A stretch of 53,201 nucleotides of DNA from Acidobacteriota bacterium (GCA_018000455.1 JAGNJW010000033.1:1-53201); one strand, 5' to 3'. Positions 15,479 through 25,397 are shown, counted from the stretch's first letter. Notes: generated from the letters alone by a model not told the origin. Program-made: numbers and translations.

Positions 15479-16509
15479 AGGAGCGGCGGCGGCATCAGCG
15501 AGGCCACCGCGTCTGGTGCGCGCATGAGATACGAGAGCCACACGGCCACGGCGTAGACGACAGCCATGGCGCCGGTATCCCACGCCACGCGGAAGCGCTT
15601 CAGCAGCACTTGCTGGGTCAGGCCGACGAGGAAGAACGCATTCATCAGCACGATCGCCATGACCGACACGACGTGGCTGGAGTCCACGGCCTGCAGCAGT
15701 GGCCCCGGGGCGTAGAAGACGTCGTCGAGCCCCAGGATGAGCAGGTTGAACAGGTTGCTGCCGAGTACGTTGCCGATGCCCAGGTCGAGCGCACCCATCC
15801 GCACCGCCGCGATCGAGACGACAATCTCGGGCAGCGAGGTCGTGAGCGCGATGAACAGACTGCCCACGAACGCCTCACCGAGTCCTGTTTCCCTGGCCAG
15901 CGCCCCGCCGAGCGACGGCAGGTACAATGCCGCCCCGACGACCGCAAGCGCCGCCACCCCGTAGCGGATGAGCGCCGTCCGCAGGCTGACGTCCGGCGCC
16001 CCCAGCGCGCTCGTCTCCGGCAGGGTGGTGCTGGCGCGCCGCTGCAGCTCGTGGGTGAACATCATCCGCATGGCCACGAAATACAGGCCAATCAACACCA
16101 GCGCGTTGGGCCCCATCCACCCGATCGCCGGCCAGTAGGCGGCGCCGACCAGCCCGATGCCGGCGACAGCCACGAGCGCGAGACCGAAGCCGATGGCGAG
16201 CGCATGGCCCTGATGGGCGCGGGCGCTGATGCGGTCGGGCTGGATGGCGTCCATCAACGACAGGATGAGCAGGTTGAACATGCAACTGCCGAGCACGTCG
16301 CCGACGGCGATGTCGGGCAGAGGGGTCAGGGCCGTCGCGCCGAACCCCGTGAACAGTTCGGGCAGGCTGGTCGTGGCCGCCAGCAGCACCATGCCGATCC
16401 AGCTGCGGCCGAGGCCGCTCTTCTCGCCGATGACGTCGCCGTAGCGGGCCAGCTGCACGCCGGCCACGACGATGACCGCGGCGACGAGCGCAAACAGAAT
16501 CCACGTCAC
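15475..16509 (-). CDS. CaCA-family cation/Ca2+ exchanger
   Basis: A 344-residue membrane protein with two inverted alpha repeats. Alpha-1 is LLAATTSLPELFTGFGA with GDVLGSCMFNLLIL; alpha-2 is FIALTTSLPEIVVSIAA with GNVLGSNLFNLLIL. The acidic TSLPE motifs are the ion-binding sites. About ten helices are expected, as in YrbG-type Na+/Ca2+ or K+-dependent exchangers. The start is GTG 16509 after AAAGGG, overlapping the stop of the Ca2+-ATPase gene (GTGA), so pump and exchanger are translated together. Confidence 0.92.
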   Translation of the reverse strand: MTWILFALVAAVIVVAGVQLARYGDVIGEKSGLGRSWIGMVLLAATTSLPELFTGFGATALTPLPDIAVGDVLGSCMFNLLILSLMDAIQPDRISARAHQGHALAIGFGLALVAVAGIGLVGAAYWPAIGWMGPNALVLIGLYFVAMRMMFTHELQRRASTTLPETSALGAPDVSLRTALIRYGVAALAVVGAALYLPSLGGALARETGLGEAFVGSLFIALTTSLPEIVVSIAAVRMGALDLGIGNVLGSNLFNLLILGLDDVFYAPGPLLQAVDSSHVVSVMAIVLMNAFFLVGLTQQVLLKRFRVAWDTGAMAVVYAVAVWLSYLMRAPDAVASLMPPPLL

Positions 16510-18986
16510 CACTGCCCTTTCGTGCGCCACACGGCGCGAGACACGGCCTCGGCCAGACTCCACGACAGCGCGGCGGTGCCGAACACCACCAGCCATAGCG
16601 TCCATGGAATCGACGCATTGCCAAGCAGGTTGGACGTCACGGGGAGCCAGGAGGCTGCCATCTGGATCGCGATACCGCCCAGCACGGCCGCATTCAGATA
16701 GCGATTCGGCAGTGGGTAGGTCCAGGTGTGGCGCGAGGGATAGGTCAGGAAGAGCTGCCCCACGGCCATGAAATGGAACGCGGTCGCCCGTGTGGCGTCA
16801 AGGTCGTAACCCATCATCGGCACCACGCCGAGGACGCCGAGGGCCAGCAGGGCCTTGATCGTGCCCGCCCCGACGACGAATCGAACCGAGGGGCGATCGA
16901 GCAGCGGTGATTCCGGCGCCCGCGGTGGCTGCTGCATCACGCCCGGGGTGCGATCGAAGGCCAGCGCCAGCGCTGGCAAGCCATCGGTCACGAGGTTGAT
17001 CCAGAGAATCTGCGCCGCGGTCAGCGGCAGCAACAGGAAACCGGCGGCATCGCGAAGGTCGAGCGCGAAGGCCAGGATGGCGCCGCCGGCCACCAGCAGC
17101 ACCTCGGAAAGGTTGGTCGAGAATAAGAAGCGCAGGAACTTCTGCACGTTCTCGTAGATGCCGCGCCCTTCTTCGACCGCCCCGACGATGGTCGCGAAGT
17201 TGTCGTCGAGCAGCACGACGTCCGACACCTCGCGGCTGACATCGGAGCCGCGCTGCCCCATCGCCACGCCGACATCCGAGCGCTTCAACGCTGGCGCATC
17301 GTTGACGCCGTCGCCGGTCATGGCCACGATGTCGCCGCGGGCCTGGAGCGCTTCCACGAGGCGGAGCTTCTGCTCGGGACGCACGCGCGCGAACACGTTC
17401 ACCTCGCGGAGCGCCGCGGCCAGTTCCGGCGCACCATAGCGCTCCAGATCGACGCCGGTGAGCACCCGCACACCGGGCACGCCGATCATGCGGGCGACGG
17501 CCAGCGCGGTCGCCGGGTGGTCGCCAGTGATCATGACGACGCGAATCCCCGCTGCTCGTGCCTTCGCGACGGCGTCTGGCACCTCGGCCCTGGGCGGATC
17601 CCAGAGCAGCACGAGCCCAAGGAACGCCAGGTCTTCTTCGCGTTCGCCATCACCCCAGGCCAAGGCGAGCACGCGGTAGCCCTCACCGGCGTAGGCTTCG
17701 GCCTTGCCGTTCCACGACGCGCGCTCGGCCACCGCCAGCGCACTGCGTGCGATGAGCACTTCCGGCGCGCCCTTGAGATAGCTCACGACGTCGCCGTCGG
17801 CCGAGACCGTGGCGCGCGCGAACTTCCACTCGCTGTCGAATGTGCGCTCGGAGACGACCTGGTGCGCCGCCCGCAGCACCGCCGGGTCCACGCCCTGCTC
17901 CGAGGCGTAGCGCAGCAGGCCGAGTTCGAGCGGATCGCCAGCGCCGGTGGCGAGATCGGCGTCGTTGGCCAGCACGAGCGCGGCCAGCGCGCGTGGCACG
18001 TCGACGGAATCCATCGAGCGGACGTCCATGCGGCTCTCGGTCAGGGTGCCGGTCTTGTCGGTAGCAATGACGGTCACCGACCCGAGTGCCTCGACGGCCG
18101 ACAGGCGCCGCACGACGGCCTGTTTTCGGGCCATGCGTTCGACGCCGAGCGCCAGCGCCACCGTCAGCACGGCCGGGAGGCCCTCGGGCACCGCCGCCAC
18201 GGCCAGGGCCACGGCGAAGATGATCATCGCGGGCGCCCGCGACACACCCTCCGCCACGACCCCCGCCACCCCGAGGGCGACCGCGAGCGCCAGCACCCAG
18301 ATGGCGATGCGGCGGCCCAGGTGGTCGACGCGGCGTTCGAGCGGCGTCTGGGTGACGCTGATCCCGCCGAGCATGGTCGCCAGGCGTCCCATCGCGCTCG
18401 ACGCGCCGGTGCGGGTGACCTCGAGATACGTCTTGCCGCGCACGACCAGCGTGCCGCTGAACGCCTCTTCACCCGCGGCCTTGTCCACGGGCACCGACTC
18501 GCCGGTGAGAATCGCCTCGTCGAGCATGGCACCGTGGGTATCGACGAGGGTTCCGTCGGCGGGGACGCGGTCGCCCGCTTCGAGCCGCACCCAGTCGCCG
18601 GGCACGAGGTCGGGACCGGGCACCCGCACGAGCTGTCCGTCGCGCAAGACCCAGGCCTGCGCGGCGGCCAGGGCCTTGAGGCGCGCCAGGGCGGCTTCGG
18701 ATCGCTGTTCCTGGTAGAGACCGAGGGCGGCATTGAGCAGGAGGATCACGCCGATCGCCAGGGCCTCGATGGGCCACCCGTGGGCGCCCTCGTAGATCCA
18801 GAGGCCGGCGTCGAAGACGAGGGCGAAGAGCAGGATGTAGATGAGCGGGCTCTGGAACTGCCGGACGAAGCGGCGCCACAGCGGATCGGGCTCGCGCTCC
18901 GGGAGGGCGTTCGGGCCGACCTTGGCCAGCCGCGTCGCTGCTTCGGTTGTCGAGAGTCCCGTCATGATCTGCATCTCGGCGAGCAT
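16506..18986 (-). CDS. P-type (P2A) Ca2+-transporting ATPase
   Basis: An 826-residue pump. Domain order: cation ATPase N-terminal segment (STTEAATRLAKVGPNALPE), actuator with LTGESVPVDK, M4 with VPEGLPAVLT, phosphorylation motif ATDKTGTLTE, nucleotide domain with KGAPE, hinge TGDGVNDAPALKRSDVGVAM, then M5-M10. The Ca2+-site residues of SERCA/PMCA types are present: Glu in PEGLP, Glu in TNLSEVLL, and Asn/Asp in WINLVTDGLPALAL. It exports Ca2+ using ATP. Three in-frame ATGs (18986, 18974, 18965) are near; I use the first. It is coupled to the downstream exchanger. Confidence 0.92.
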   Translation of the reverse strand: MLAEMQIMTGLSTTEAATRLAKVGPNALPEREPDPLWRRFVRQFQSPLIYILLFALVFDAGLWIYEGAHGWPIEALAIGVILLLNAALGLYQEQRSEAALARLKALAAAQAWVLRDGQLVRVPGPDLVPGDWVRLEAGDRVPADGTLVDTHGAMLDEAILTGESVPVDKAAGEEAFSGTLVVRGKTYLEVTRTGASSAMGRLATMLGGISVTQTPLERRVDHLGRRIAIWVLALAVALGVAGVVAEGVSRAPAMIIFAVALAVAAVPEGLPAVLTVALALGVERMARKQAVVRRLSAVEALGSVTVIATDKTGTLTESRMDVRSMDSVDVPRALAALVLANDADLATGAGDPLELGLLRYASEQGVDPAVLRAAHQVVSERTFDSEWKFARATVSADGDVVSYLKGAPEVLIARSALAVAERASWNGKAEAYAGEGYRVLALAWGDGEREEDLAFLGLVLLWDPPRAEVPDAVAKARAAGIRVVMITGDHPATALAVARMIGVPGVRVLTGVDLERYGAPELAAALREVNVFARVRPEQKLRLVEALQARGDIVAMTGDGVNDAPALKRSDVGVAMGQRGSDVSREVSDVVLLDDNFATIVGAVEEGRGIYENVQKFLRFLFSTNLSEVLLVAGGAILAFALDLRDAAGFLLLPLTAAQILWINLVTDGLPALALAFDRTPGVMQQPPRAPESPLLDRPSVRFVVGAGTIKALLALGVLGVVPMMGYDLDATRATAFHFMAVGQLFLTYPSRHTWTYPLPNRYLNAAVLGGIAIQMAASWLPVTSNLLGNASIPWTLWLVVFGTAALSWSLAEAVSRAVWRTKGQW

Positions 18987-19127
18987 CGCCCCGGTCGCCC
19001 GCGCCTCTCTGACTCTACCAGTGCCCTCGACGTCCGCGCTGGGAATCGGTAGGTCTGCGCGCTTGACCAGCCATCGGAGACGCGGGTTTGCACTCGACCG
19101 CCGGACGTGCCAACGTGTCTTGGTCAC

Positions 19128-20123
19128 ATGCGCATCGCCTTCTACGACACCAAGTCCTACGACCGCGACTCCTTCGGACGCTCCGCCGGCGCCGCCCGTC
19201 TCGAGTGGGACTTCCACGAGTTCCGCCTGTCGAGCGCCACGGCAGGCACGGCGAGCGGCGCCGAGGTCGTGTGTGTCTTCGTGAACGACCGTCTCGACCG
19301 CGACTGCCTCGAGACGCTGTCGGCCAGCGGCGTCAAGCTCGTGGTGCTGCGCTGCGCCGGCTTCAACAACGTCGACCTCGGCGCCGCGAGCGAGTTGGGG
19401 CTGGCGGTCGCGCGCGTGCCGGCCTACTCACCCCATGCGGTGGCGGAGCATGCGGTGGCGCTGCTGCTCACGCTGAATCGCAAGATTCACCGCGCCTACA
19501 CCCGAGTACGCGAGTTGAACTTCTCGCTGAGCGGCCTGGTGGGCTTCGATCTGCACGGCAAGACCGTCGGCATCGTCGGCTCGGGCCGCATCGGCCGGGC
19601 CGCCGCCGAGATCTTCCGGGGCTTCGGCTGCCAGGTCCTGGCGAGCGATCCGGCCCCGATGCTCGAGTGGGCGGCGGCACATGACGTCGAGTACGTGTCG
19701 CGCGACGGGTTACTGACGTCGAGCGACGTGGTCAGCCTGCACCTGCCGCTCACGCCGGAGACGCATCACATGGTCAACGCCACGACGCTCGCCCGCATGA
19801 AGCCTGGGGCGTACCTCGTCAACACGAGCCGCGGGAAGCTGGTCGACACGACGGCGCTCATCCAGGCGCTCAAGTCGGGGCGTTTGGGCGGCGTGGCGCT
19901 GGACGTTTACGAGGAGGAAGAGGGTCTGTTCTTCGAGGACCTCTCAGGCGAAGTGCTGCAGGACGACGAGCTGTCGCGGCTCTTGACCTTCCCCAACGTG
20001 CTCATCACCGCGCACCAGGGCTTCCTCACGCGCGAAGCCCTCACCGAGATCGCCCGGGTGACCGTCGAGAACGTCCTGCGCCTGCAGGCCGGCGAGCCTT
20101 TGCTCGACGGCACGACGGTGTGA
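19128..20123 (+). CDS. D-lactate dehydrogenase-like 2-hydroxyacid dehydrogenase
   Basis: A 331-residue NAD-dependent enzyme of the D-2-hydroxyacid family, closest in wording to fermentative LdhA (MRIAFYDTKSYDRDSF at the start, LRCAGFNNVDL). The NAD fold is KTVGIVGSGRIGRAAAEIF. Catalytic Arg is in NTSRGKLVD, Glu in LDVYEEEEGLFFED and His in LITAHQGFLT. It should interconvert pyruvate and D-lactate. ATG 19128 gives the canonical start; a 7-residue in-frame extension is less likely. It is divergent from the Ca2+-ATPase. Confidence 0.9.
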   Translation: MRIAFYDTKSYDRDSFGRSAGAARLEWDFHEFRLSSATAGTASGAEVVCVFVNDRLDRDCLETLSASGVKLVVLRCAGFNNVDLGAASELGLAVARVPAYSPHAVAEHAVALLLTLNRKIHRAYTRVRELNFSLSGLVGFDLHGKTVGIVGSGRIGRAAAEIFRGFGCQVLASDPAPMLEWAAAHDVEYVSRDGLLTSSDVVSLHLPLTPETHHMVNATTLARMKPGAYLVNTSRGKLVDTTALIQALKSGRLGGVALDVYEEEEGLFFEDLSGEVLQDDELSRLLTFPNVLITAHQGFLTREALTEIARVTVENVLRLQAGEPLLDGTTV

Positions 20124-20124
20124 T

Positions 20125-20830
20125 CTGGCGCCTGACCATGGCGCGCTGCACCGTGTCGTCCGGATCGGCATCGGTCGTGACACGGGTGAAGCGGCGGGCC
20201 CAGGCAGAGATGCGGCTGCCGCGCGGCCGCGGCCATGGCCGCCAGTTCCGCCCGCGCGGCTTTGTCTTGCTCGGCCAGATAGCCGAGCAGCACGCCGGTC
20301 ATGAGCAGGTAGGCGGCCCGCAAGATGGTGACATCGAGGTCGAACTCGATCGACGAGAAGATCGTGGTCTTCCACGGACCCGCCACCGCGATCCCGGTTT
20401 CGACCAGGAACACGACGATGGTCACCATCGCCGTGCCGAGCGTCTCGCGAAATCCCCAGCGGTAGGCCCCGGCCAGCACGACGAACAGAAAGAACATGAA
20501 GAAGGGGCTGATGGGCCCCTGACTCACGAAGGTCAGGGCCGACGTCCACAGGATGTCGAGCCCGTGGAGCGTGTAAGTGTGCCGCGACGTCAGCCGCGTG
20601 GCGTCATGCACGTAGGCCCACACCACCACGCTGTAGATGGCATAGGCCAGCAGCACACCGTAGGTGACCTCCCGCAGGCGCGCCGGCTCGGACGGGTCGA
20701 TGTAGATCGCCAGCAGCGCGGTGATGGTCAGAAAGGCTCGGCTGACGGCGAGCACGCGCTCGAGCCGCTCGGCCGGAACCGCCGTCCCGGCCGCCGCGAC
20801 GGCCGCCGTCAAGGTCGCAGGCGCGGGCAT
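20125..20830 (-). pseudogene. Truncated sensor: N-terminal membrane domain without an output domain
   Basis: From ATG 20830, about 200 residues read as a six-helix membrane sensor with a C-terminal linker (SRAFLTITALLAIYIDPSEP; LDILWTSALTFVSQGPISP; FFMFFLFVVLAGAYRWGF; AYLLMTGVLLGYLAEQDK, then AARAELAAM). In intact relatives this is followed by a GAF, histidine-kinase or cyclase domain. Here sense is lost at about 20220, and the frame runs on into the antisense of the dehydrogenase gene. I read it as a signalling gene whose 3' part was lost. Confidence 0.65.
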
Positions 20831-21117
20831 GACCGGGTCAGTCTACGCGAGGTCTGCACGGGCGATTCCGCCGCATGGCTCGTTGGTGCCAGCCACCCAC
20901 ACGTACGGCCGATACAACGCCGGGCCACCGCCGGATACGATCGGCGCGGTCGGATCCGCGAAGCGTGTCGACTCGTCACGTCGGCCGCATCGCGGTTGCC
21001 GCCCGAGCCAGGTGGCGGACCTCGTCGCTGGGCCCGGCGTAGTGCCGGTTCGGCGAGGCTCCGCCGCCTTCCCTCGTCCGCGAGCCGCTGAGAGGCGCGG
21101 GCGCGAGAGGCGGCGGC
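20831..21117. other. Intergenic stretch with a possible gene scrap
   Basis: About 290 bp upstream of the truncated sensor and downstream of the membrane-fusion gene. On the minus strand, 20990-20843 reads DESTRFADPTAPIVSGGG, PALYRPYVWVAGTNEPCGG, IARADLA and then TAG, which looks like a protein end but has no start or recognisable domain. I see no clear promoter, RNA gene or terminator here. Confidence 0.3.
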
Positions 21118-22281
21118 CTACTTGATCCGAACGCCGTCACTCACCTCGTCTGATGGGTAGAGGATCACGCGATCGCCCTCGCTGAGGCCATCGAGCACCT
21201 CAGCCGCCTCATCGTTGCGATGCCCGACCCGAATCGCGCGTCGCTCGGCTCGGCCATCCTGCACGACGAAGACGCCCCACGAACTCTGCTCCTGGAACAG
21301 CGCACCCGCCGGCACTCGCAGCGCCTCACCGCTCCACGTGACGATGCGTGCCTCCAGGCGATAGCCGGCGCCGAGCGACGGTGGCGGATCGACGAGGTCG
21401 ACGATCACGTTGACCCGCTGCTCCTCGACGCCGAGCGCGGACACCTTCGTGAAGGCTTCCGGCTCGAGGTGTCGCACGTGACCCTGCAGTTCGCGGTCGC
21501 CGCCCCACCGCGCGATGCGCACGGGCGCGCCGGCCATGATGCGCACGGCGTCTTCGGACAAGACGTCGACGACGGCTTCGAGGCCAGAGGCATCGCCGAT
21601 CTCGACCAGCGGCATGCCAGCCTGCACGACCCGGGCGCTTTCCTGCACGACGCGCAGGATCCGGCCGCTCGAGGGCGCGTGCACGGCCACGGCCGCGCCG
21701 GCCGGTCCGTCTGAGCGGACACCGATGAGCGCCGCGCGCGCGGCGGCGACGCTGGCGTCGGCCGCCCGCTTGACAGCCTGACTGGACTCGAGCTGCCGCT
21801 CAGCGGCGGTGTCCGCCAGGCTCGCCTGCTCGAGCGCCTGCCGGCTGAGCGCACCGGCGGTCGACAGGCTCTCGGCGCGCGCCAGATCGCGAGCCGTCTG
21901 CTCCTCGCGCGCCCGAGCCGTCTCGACCAGCGTCGCGGCCTCCGACTGCCTCGCCTCGGCCGCCGCGAGCTGGCCACGCCGGGTCGCGACCTCGCGGGGA
22001 TCCTCCGGCGTCGAGTAGACGCGCGCCAGCAGGTCGCCCTCCGACACGTGGTCCCCTTCCTTGACAGTCATCCGCGCGAGGCGGCCGCTGACCGGCGCCG
22101 CAACCACGTAGCGGTCGCGCACCCTGGTCCGGCCCTCTTCGTCAACCGTCACCTCGAGCACTCCACGCGTCACCGCAGCAGTCTCGACCGCCGCGCCCTG
22201 GTCGCGCAGTCCGATTCCGGCCACGACGAGGGCCGCCACCCCTAAGAGCCCCATCAGCACCCACGATGTTCGCGATCGCAC
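21118..22281 (-). CDS. Periplasmic membrane-fusion protein (HlyD/MacA-like)
   Basis: A 387-residue adaptor. One N-terminal helix (SWVLMGLLGVAALVVAGIGL) anchors it in the inner membrane. A biotinyl-lipoyl-like half (YVVAAPVSGRLARMTVKEGD) leads into a long Ala/Glu/Arg coiled coil (about 95-185), the second lipoyl half (VHAPSSGRILRVVQESARVV), then barrel and membrane-proximal domains. It lies 4 nt after the permease gene and belongs to a three-gene ABC exporter, so it should bridge the permease to the outer membrane. No TolC-type gene is adjacent to this operon. Confidence 0.9.
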   Translation of the reverse strand: MRSRTSWVLMGLLGVAALVVAGIGLRDQGAAVETAAVTRGVLEVTVDEEGRTRVRDRYVVAAPVSGRLARMTVKEGDHVSEGDLLARVYSTPEDPREVATRRGQLAAAEARQSEAATLVETARAREEQTARDLARAESLSTAGALSRQALEQASLADTAAERQLESSQAVKRAADASVAAARAALIGVRSDGPAGAAVAVHAPSSGRILRVVQESARVVQAGMPLVEIGDASGLEAVVDVLSEDAVRIMAGAPVRIARWGGDRELQGHVRHLEPEAFTKVSALGVEEQRVNVIVDLVDPPPSLGAGYRLEARIVTWSGEALRVPAGALFQEQSSWGVFVVQDGRAERRAIRVGHRNDEAAEVLDGLSEGDRVILYPSDEVSDGVRIK

Positions 22282-22285
22282 GTTG

Positions 22286-24652
22286 TCATCCCTCCCGAGT
22301 CTTCAGCACGGCCACGAGATCCAGTCGATCGAGCCGGCGGCGCACGATCAGGCCACTCGCCACGGCCGCAACCAGCGTGATGGCCGCGGCAAGAGCGTAG
22401 GTGCGGCCGGAGATGACCAGCGGAATTCGATAGGTCTCGGTCGTCAGTCCGACCACCACGGCCGCCGACAGGGCGTAGCCGAGCAGCCATCCTACGGGAA
22501 TGGCCAGCAGCGTCACGAGCGCCTGCTCGCCGAAGAGGAGCACGGCCACCTCCGCGCGGGTGAAGCCGAGCACCCGCAGGCTGGCCAGCTCGCGACCGCG
22601 CTCCGACAAGGCAATGCGCGCGCCGTTGTAGATGACGGCCACGGCGATGATGGCCGAGAAGCCCAGGATGAAGAAGACGCCGATGAAGAGCGAGTCGGCC
22701 AGCTGCGCCTCGAACGTCTCGAGCATCTGTTGCGGCGAGGCGACGCCGGCCACGGCGGGCACTTGCTTGAGGTGAAGGCTGAGGCCGGCGCGCTCGTGCT
22801 CGGCCACCGCCAGGTAGGCGCCGCTGATGGCGCGGCCCCCGCGCGTCAGGCGATGCAGCGCGTCGAGTTCCATGTACGCCGACAGCCCCACGAAGTCTTC
22901 CACGAGGCCAGCCACCGGAATCCGCTCGATGCGTCGCGAACCCTCGAGCACCTCCACCGTCACGTCGTCCCCGGGCCCTACGGCGAGCCGCTTAGCCAGA
23001 ATGGCGCTCAGCATCAGGCCCTGCGGTGGTACCGGCTCAACGACGCCCCCGGCGGTCACAATCTGACGCAGGCGCGTTCCGGGCGCGAGACCGGTGATGG
23101 CCACTTCGCGCTTCAAGTGACCCGCCCGCAGGCGGACCGGCACGGCGCGGAACGGCTCGACTCGCGTGACGCCCTGAAGGTGGGCCAGGTCGTAGGCGGC
23201 AGATGCGGAGAGCGGCTGATTGAACGTGAGCGACATGTCCTCGCGCTGCGCCACTCTGAACTGCAGGTCCATCATGTAGTCCACGCCGTCGAACATGAAC
23301 ATGCCGATGACGAGGATGGCCACCGAGAAGGCCACGCCGAGCGCCGAGAAGACGGTCCGGAAGGGCTGGCGCTCGATATTGCGCAGGATCATCCGACCCG
23401 ACGCCGGTACCGCCCTGGAGATGCGGAGCCGCTCGAAAATGCCAGCGTGATACGTGGCCGGCGGCTCCGGCCGCATGGCCTCGGCTGGCGGCAGGGCCGT
23501 GGCTCGCCGCACCGCGCCCAGGGCCCCAGCACCGGCGGCAAGGGTGCTGACCAGTGACGCGATCGCCACGAGCGTCCAGCTGACGGCGTAGCTGAGGCGT
23601 GGGAAATCGAAGTAGGAGCCGTAGAGATCGACCATGGCCCCACCCAGGACGATGCCGGCCGCCGCTCCCGATACCGCGCCCGCGACGACCGCGGACATCG
23701 CAAACCCCAGGTAATGCCGACCGATTTCGATCGTGTTGTAGCCGAACGCCTTGAGCACCGCGATCTCGGTCCGCTGGGTGGCAATGAGCCGGCCGAGCAC
23801 GATGTTCAAGAGGAAGGCGGCCACGCCGAGAAACACGGCGGGAATCGCGGTACCCATCGTCTGGAGCTGCTTCAGCTCACCGTCGATGATGAGATGGACG
23901 GGGTGGCGGTCGCGCCCGTAGGCGCCCAGGCCGCCGTATGGCGCCACCAGCCGGTCGATGTCGGCCAGCACCTCGTCGACGTCGGCCCGCGGTGAGAGGG
24001 CGAAGACCGCCTCGTTGAAGGCGCCCTCCATGTCATACGAGGGACCGGCAACGTCGCGGTTGATCCAGAAGATGCCGTAGCGCTGGTCGTCGGGAAAGAT
24101 CGACCCGGGCGCCATCGCGTAGGTGTGCTCTGGCGTGATGGCGACGCCGACGATGGCAAGATCGCGCCGCCTCCCGTTGACGACGGCGCGGACCACATCA
24201 CCCGGGCCCAGGCGATTGGCGGTGGCGAACTTTTTGCTGACGACGACCTCATCGCGCCGGCCGGGAGCAATGTAGCGGCCGCGCGTAAGATGCAGTCCAC
24301 CGAGCAGCGATCGCTGGCGCTCGGGTACCGACACGAAGAGCCCTTGCGCCGGCTGGTCGAGTGTGGGCACGTCGATCGTGGCCCCAAAAGTCACCCGCGT
24401 GTCGACCGCAGTCACGCCGGGAATGACGCGCAGGCGGCGGGCCAGCGACTCCGGCGCCCGTTCGAGTTGCACCCACACGTCGGGGAAGCGGGCGTCGCGG
24501 TAGTAGGCATCGCGGGCCGCCACCAGCGACTCGTAGGTGCCGCGCATGGTCAGCACCATCATGATGCCGGTGGCCACGACGGCGGCAATCGAAAACAGCT
24601 GGCCGCGGTGCTGCCAGACCTCGCGCACGAGCTTCTGGTTGATGGCGGTCAT
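22286..24652 (-). CDS. ABC exporter permease with two FtsX domains
   Basis: A 788-residue permease of the MacB/LolCE type 7 superfamily. The N-terminal helix (LFSIAAVVATGIMMVLTM) is followed by a periplasmic domain (about 40-260), three helices of the first FtsX domain (VFLGVAAFLLNIVLGRLIAT, LKAFGYNTIEIGRHYLG), a second periplasmic domain (about 440-650) and the second FtsX set (FILGFSAIIAVAVIYNGARI, SLRVLGFTRAEVAVLLF). The two-domain form needs no separate partner. Cargo is unknown; relatives handle lipoproteins, peptides or macrolides. It is the middle gene of the ABC operon. Confidence 0.9.
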   Translation of the reverse strand: MTAINQKLVREVWQHRGQLFSIAAVVATGIMMVLTMRGTYESLVAARDAYYRDARFPDVWVQLERAPESLARRLRVIPGVTAVDTRVTFGATIDVPTLDQPAQGLFVSVPERQRSLLGGLHLTRGRYIAPGRRDEVVVSKKFATANRLGPGDVVRAVVNGRRRDLAIVGVAITPEHTYAMAPGSIFPDDQRYGIFWINRDVAGPSYDMEGAFNEAVFALSPRADVDEVLADIDRLVAPYGGLGAYGRDRHPVHLIIDGELKQLQTMGTAIPAVFLGVAAFLLNIVLGRLIATQRTEIAVLKAFGYNTIEIGRHYLGFAMSAVVAGAVSGAAAGIVLGGAMVDLYGSYFDFPRLSYAVSWTLVAIASLVSTLAAGAGALGAVRRATALPPAEAMRPEPPATYHAGIFERLRISRAVPASGRMILRNIERQPFRTVFSALGVAFSVAILVIGMFMFDGVDYMMDLQFRVAQREDMSLTFNQPLSASAAYDLAHLQGVTRVEPFRAVPVRLRAGHLKREVAITGLAPGTRLRQIVTAGGVVEPVPPQGLMLSAILAKRLAVGPGDDVTVEVLEGSRRIERIPVAGLVEDFVGLSAYMELDALHRLTRGGRAISGAYLAVAEHERAGLSLHLKQVPAVAGVASPQQMLETFEAQLADSLFIGVFFILGFSAIIAVAVIYNGARIALSERGRELASLRVLGFTRAEVAVLLFGEQALVTLLAIPVGWLLGYALSAAVVVGLTTETYRIPLVISGRTYALAAAITLVAAVASGLIVRRRLDRLDLVAVLKTREG

Positions 24653-24659
24653 CGTCGCT

Positions 24660-25397
24660 TCACCACGAGATCTCGCCTGGCGACGCCTTGTGCGCGTTGC
24701 GCACCTGCTCCACGACCTTGCCGCTGCTCATGCGGACCACCCGATCGCCCATGGCGCCGATGGCCGCGTTGTGCGTGATGATGGCGGTGGTCGTGCCGAC
24801 GTCGCGGTTGACGCGCGCCAGCACCTCGAGCACGAGCCGGCCGGTCTCGAAGTCCAGAGCGCCGGTGGGCTCGTCGCACAGCAGCACGTCGGGCCGCTTG
24901 GCCACGGCGCGGGCGATCGCCACGCGCTGCTGCTCGCCGCCGGAGAGCTGCGCCGGGAAATGATCCATCCGATCTGCGAGGCCGACCATGCCCAGGGCCT
25001 CTTCCGGCGACATCGGCGAACGCGCAATGTCGGTCACGAGCGCCACGTTCTCACGGGCGGTGAGGCTGGGGATCAGGTTGTAGAACTGGAACACGAACCC
25101 GACGTGGTCGCGGCGGTACTGCGTGAGCTCGCGCTCGTTCGCGGCGGTCAGCACGTGATCCCTGTAGCGCACGCTACCGCTGGTGGGCACGTCGAGCCCG
25201 CCGAGGATGTTCAAGAGCGTGCTCTTGCCGCTGCCCGACGCCCCCAGCAGCACCATCAGTTCCCCGGTGAAGAGGTCGATGTCTACCTCGCGCAGTGCGT
25301 GTACCTGCACCTCGCCCATCTGATAGACCTTCGACACTCCACGCGCCTCGAACACGGGTGAGGCGATGGCAGTGGCGCCGCTGGCTGTGTCAGACAC
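24660..25397 (-). CDS. ABC transporter ATP-binding protein (LolD/MacB-type)
   Basis: A 245-residue ATPase. Walker A is GASGSGKST, the Q-loop FVFQFYNLIPSLTARENV, the signature LSGGEQQRVAIARA, Walker B LLCDEPTGALD and the switch ITHN. These are the exact features of the LolD/MacB/FtsE-type exporters that pair with FtsX-domain permeases. It powers the permease encoded 7 nt downstream. Start is GTG 25397; the first 15 residues are poorly conserved, so a later start is possible. Confidence 0.92.
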   Translation of the reverse strand: MSDTASGATAIASPVFEARGVSKVYQMGEVQVHALREVDIDLFTGELMVLLGASGSGKSTLLNILGGLDVPTSGSVRYRDHVLTAANERELTQYRRDHVGFVFQFYNLIPSLTARENVALVTDIARSPMSPEEALGMVGLADRMDHFPAQLSGGEQQRVAIARAVAKRPDVLLCDEPTGALDFETGRLVLEVLARVNRDVGTTTAIITHNAAIGAMGDRVVRMSSGKVVEQVRNAHKASPGEISW

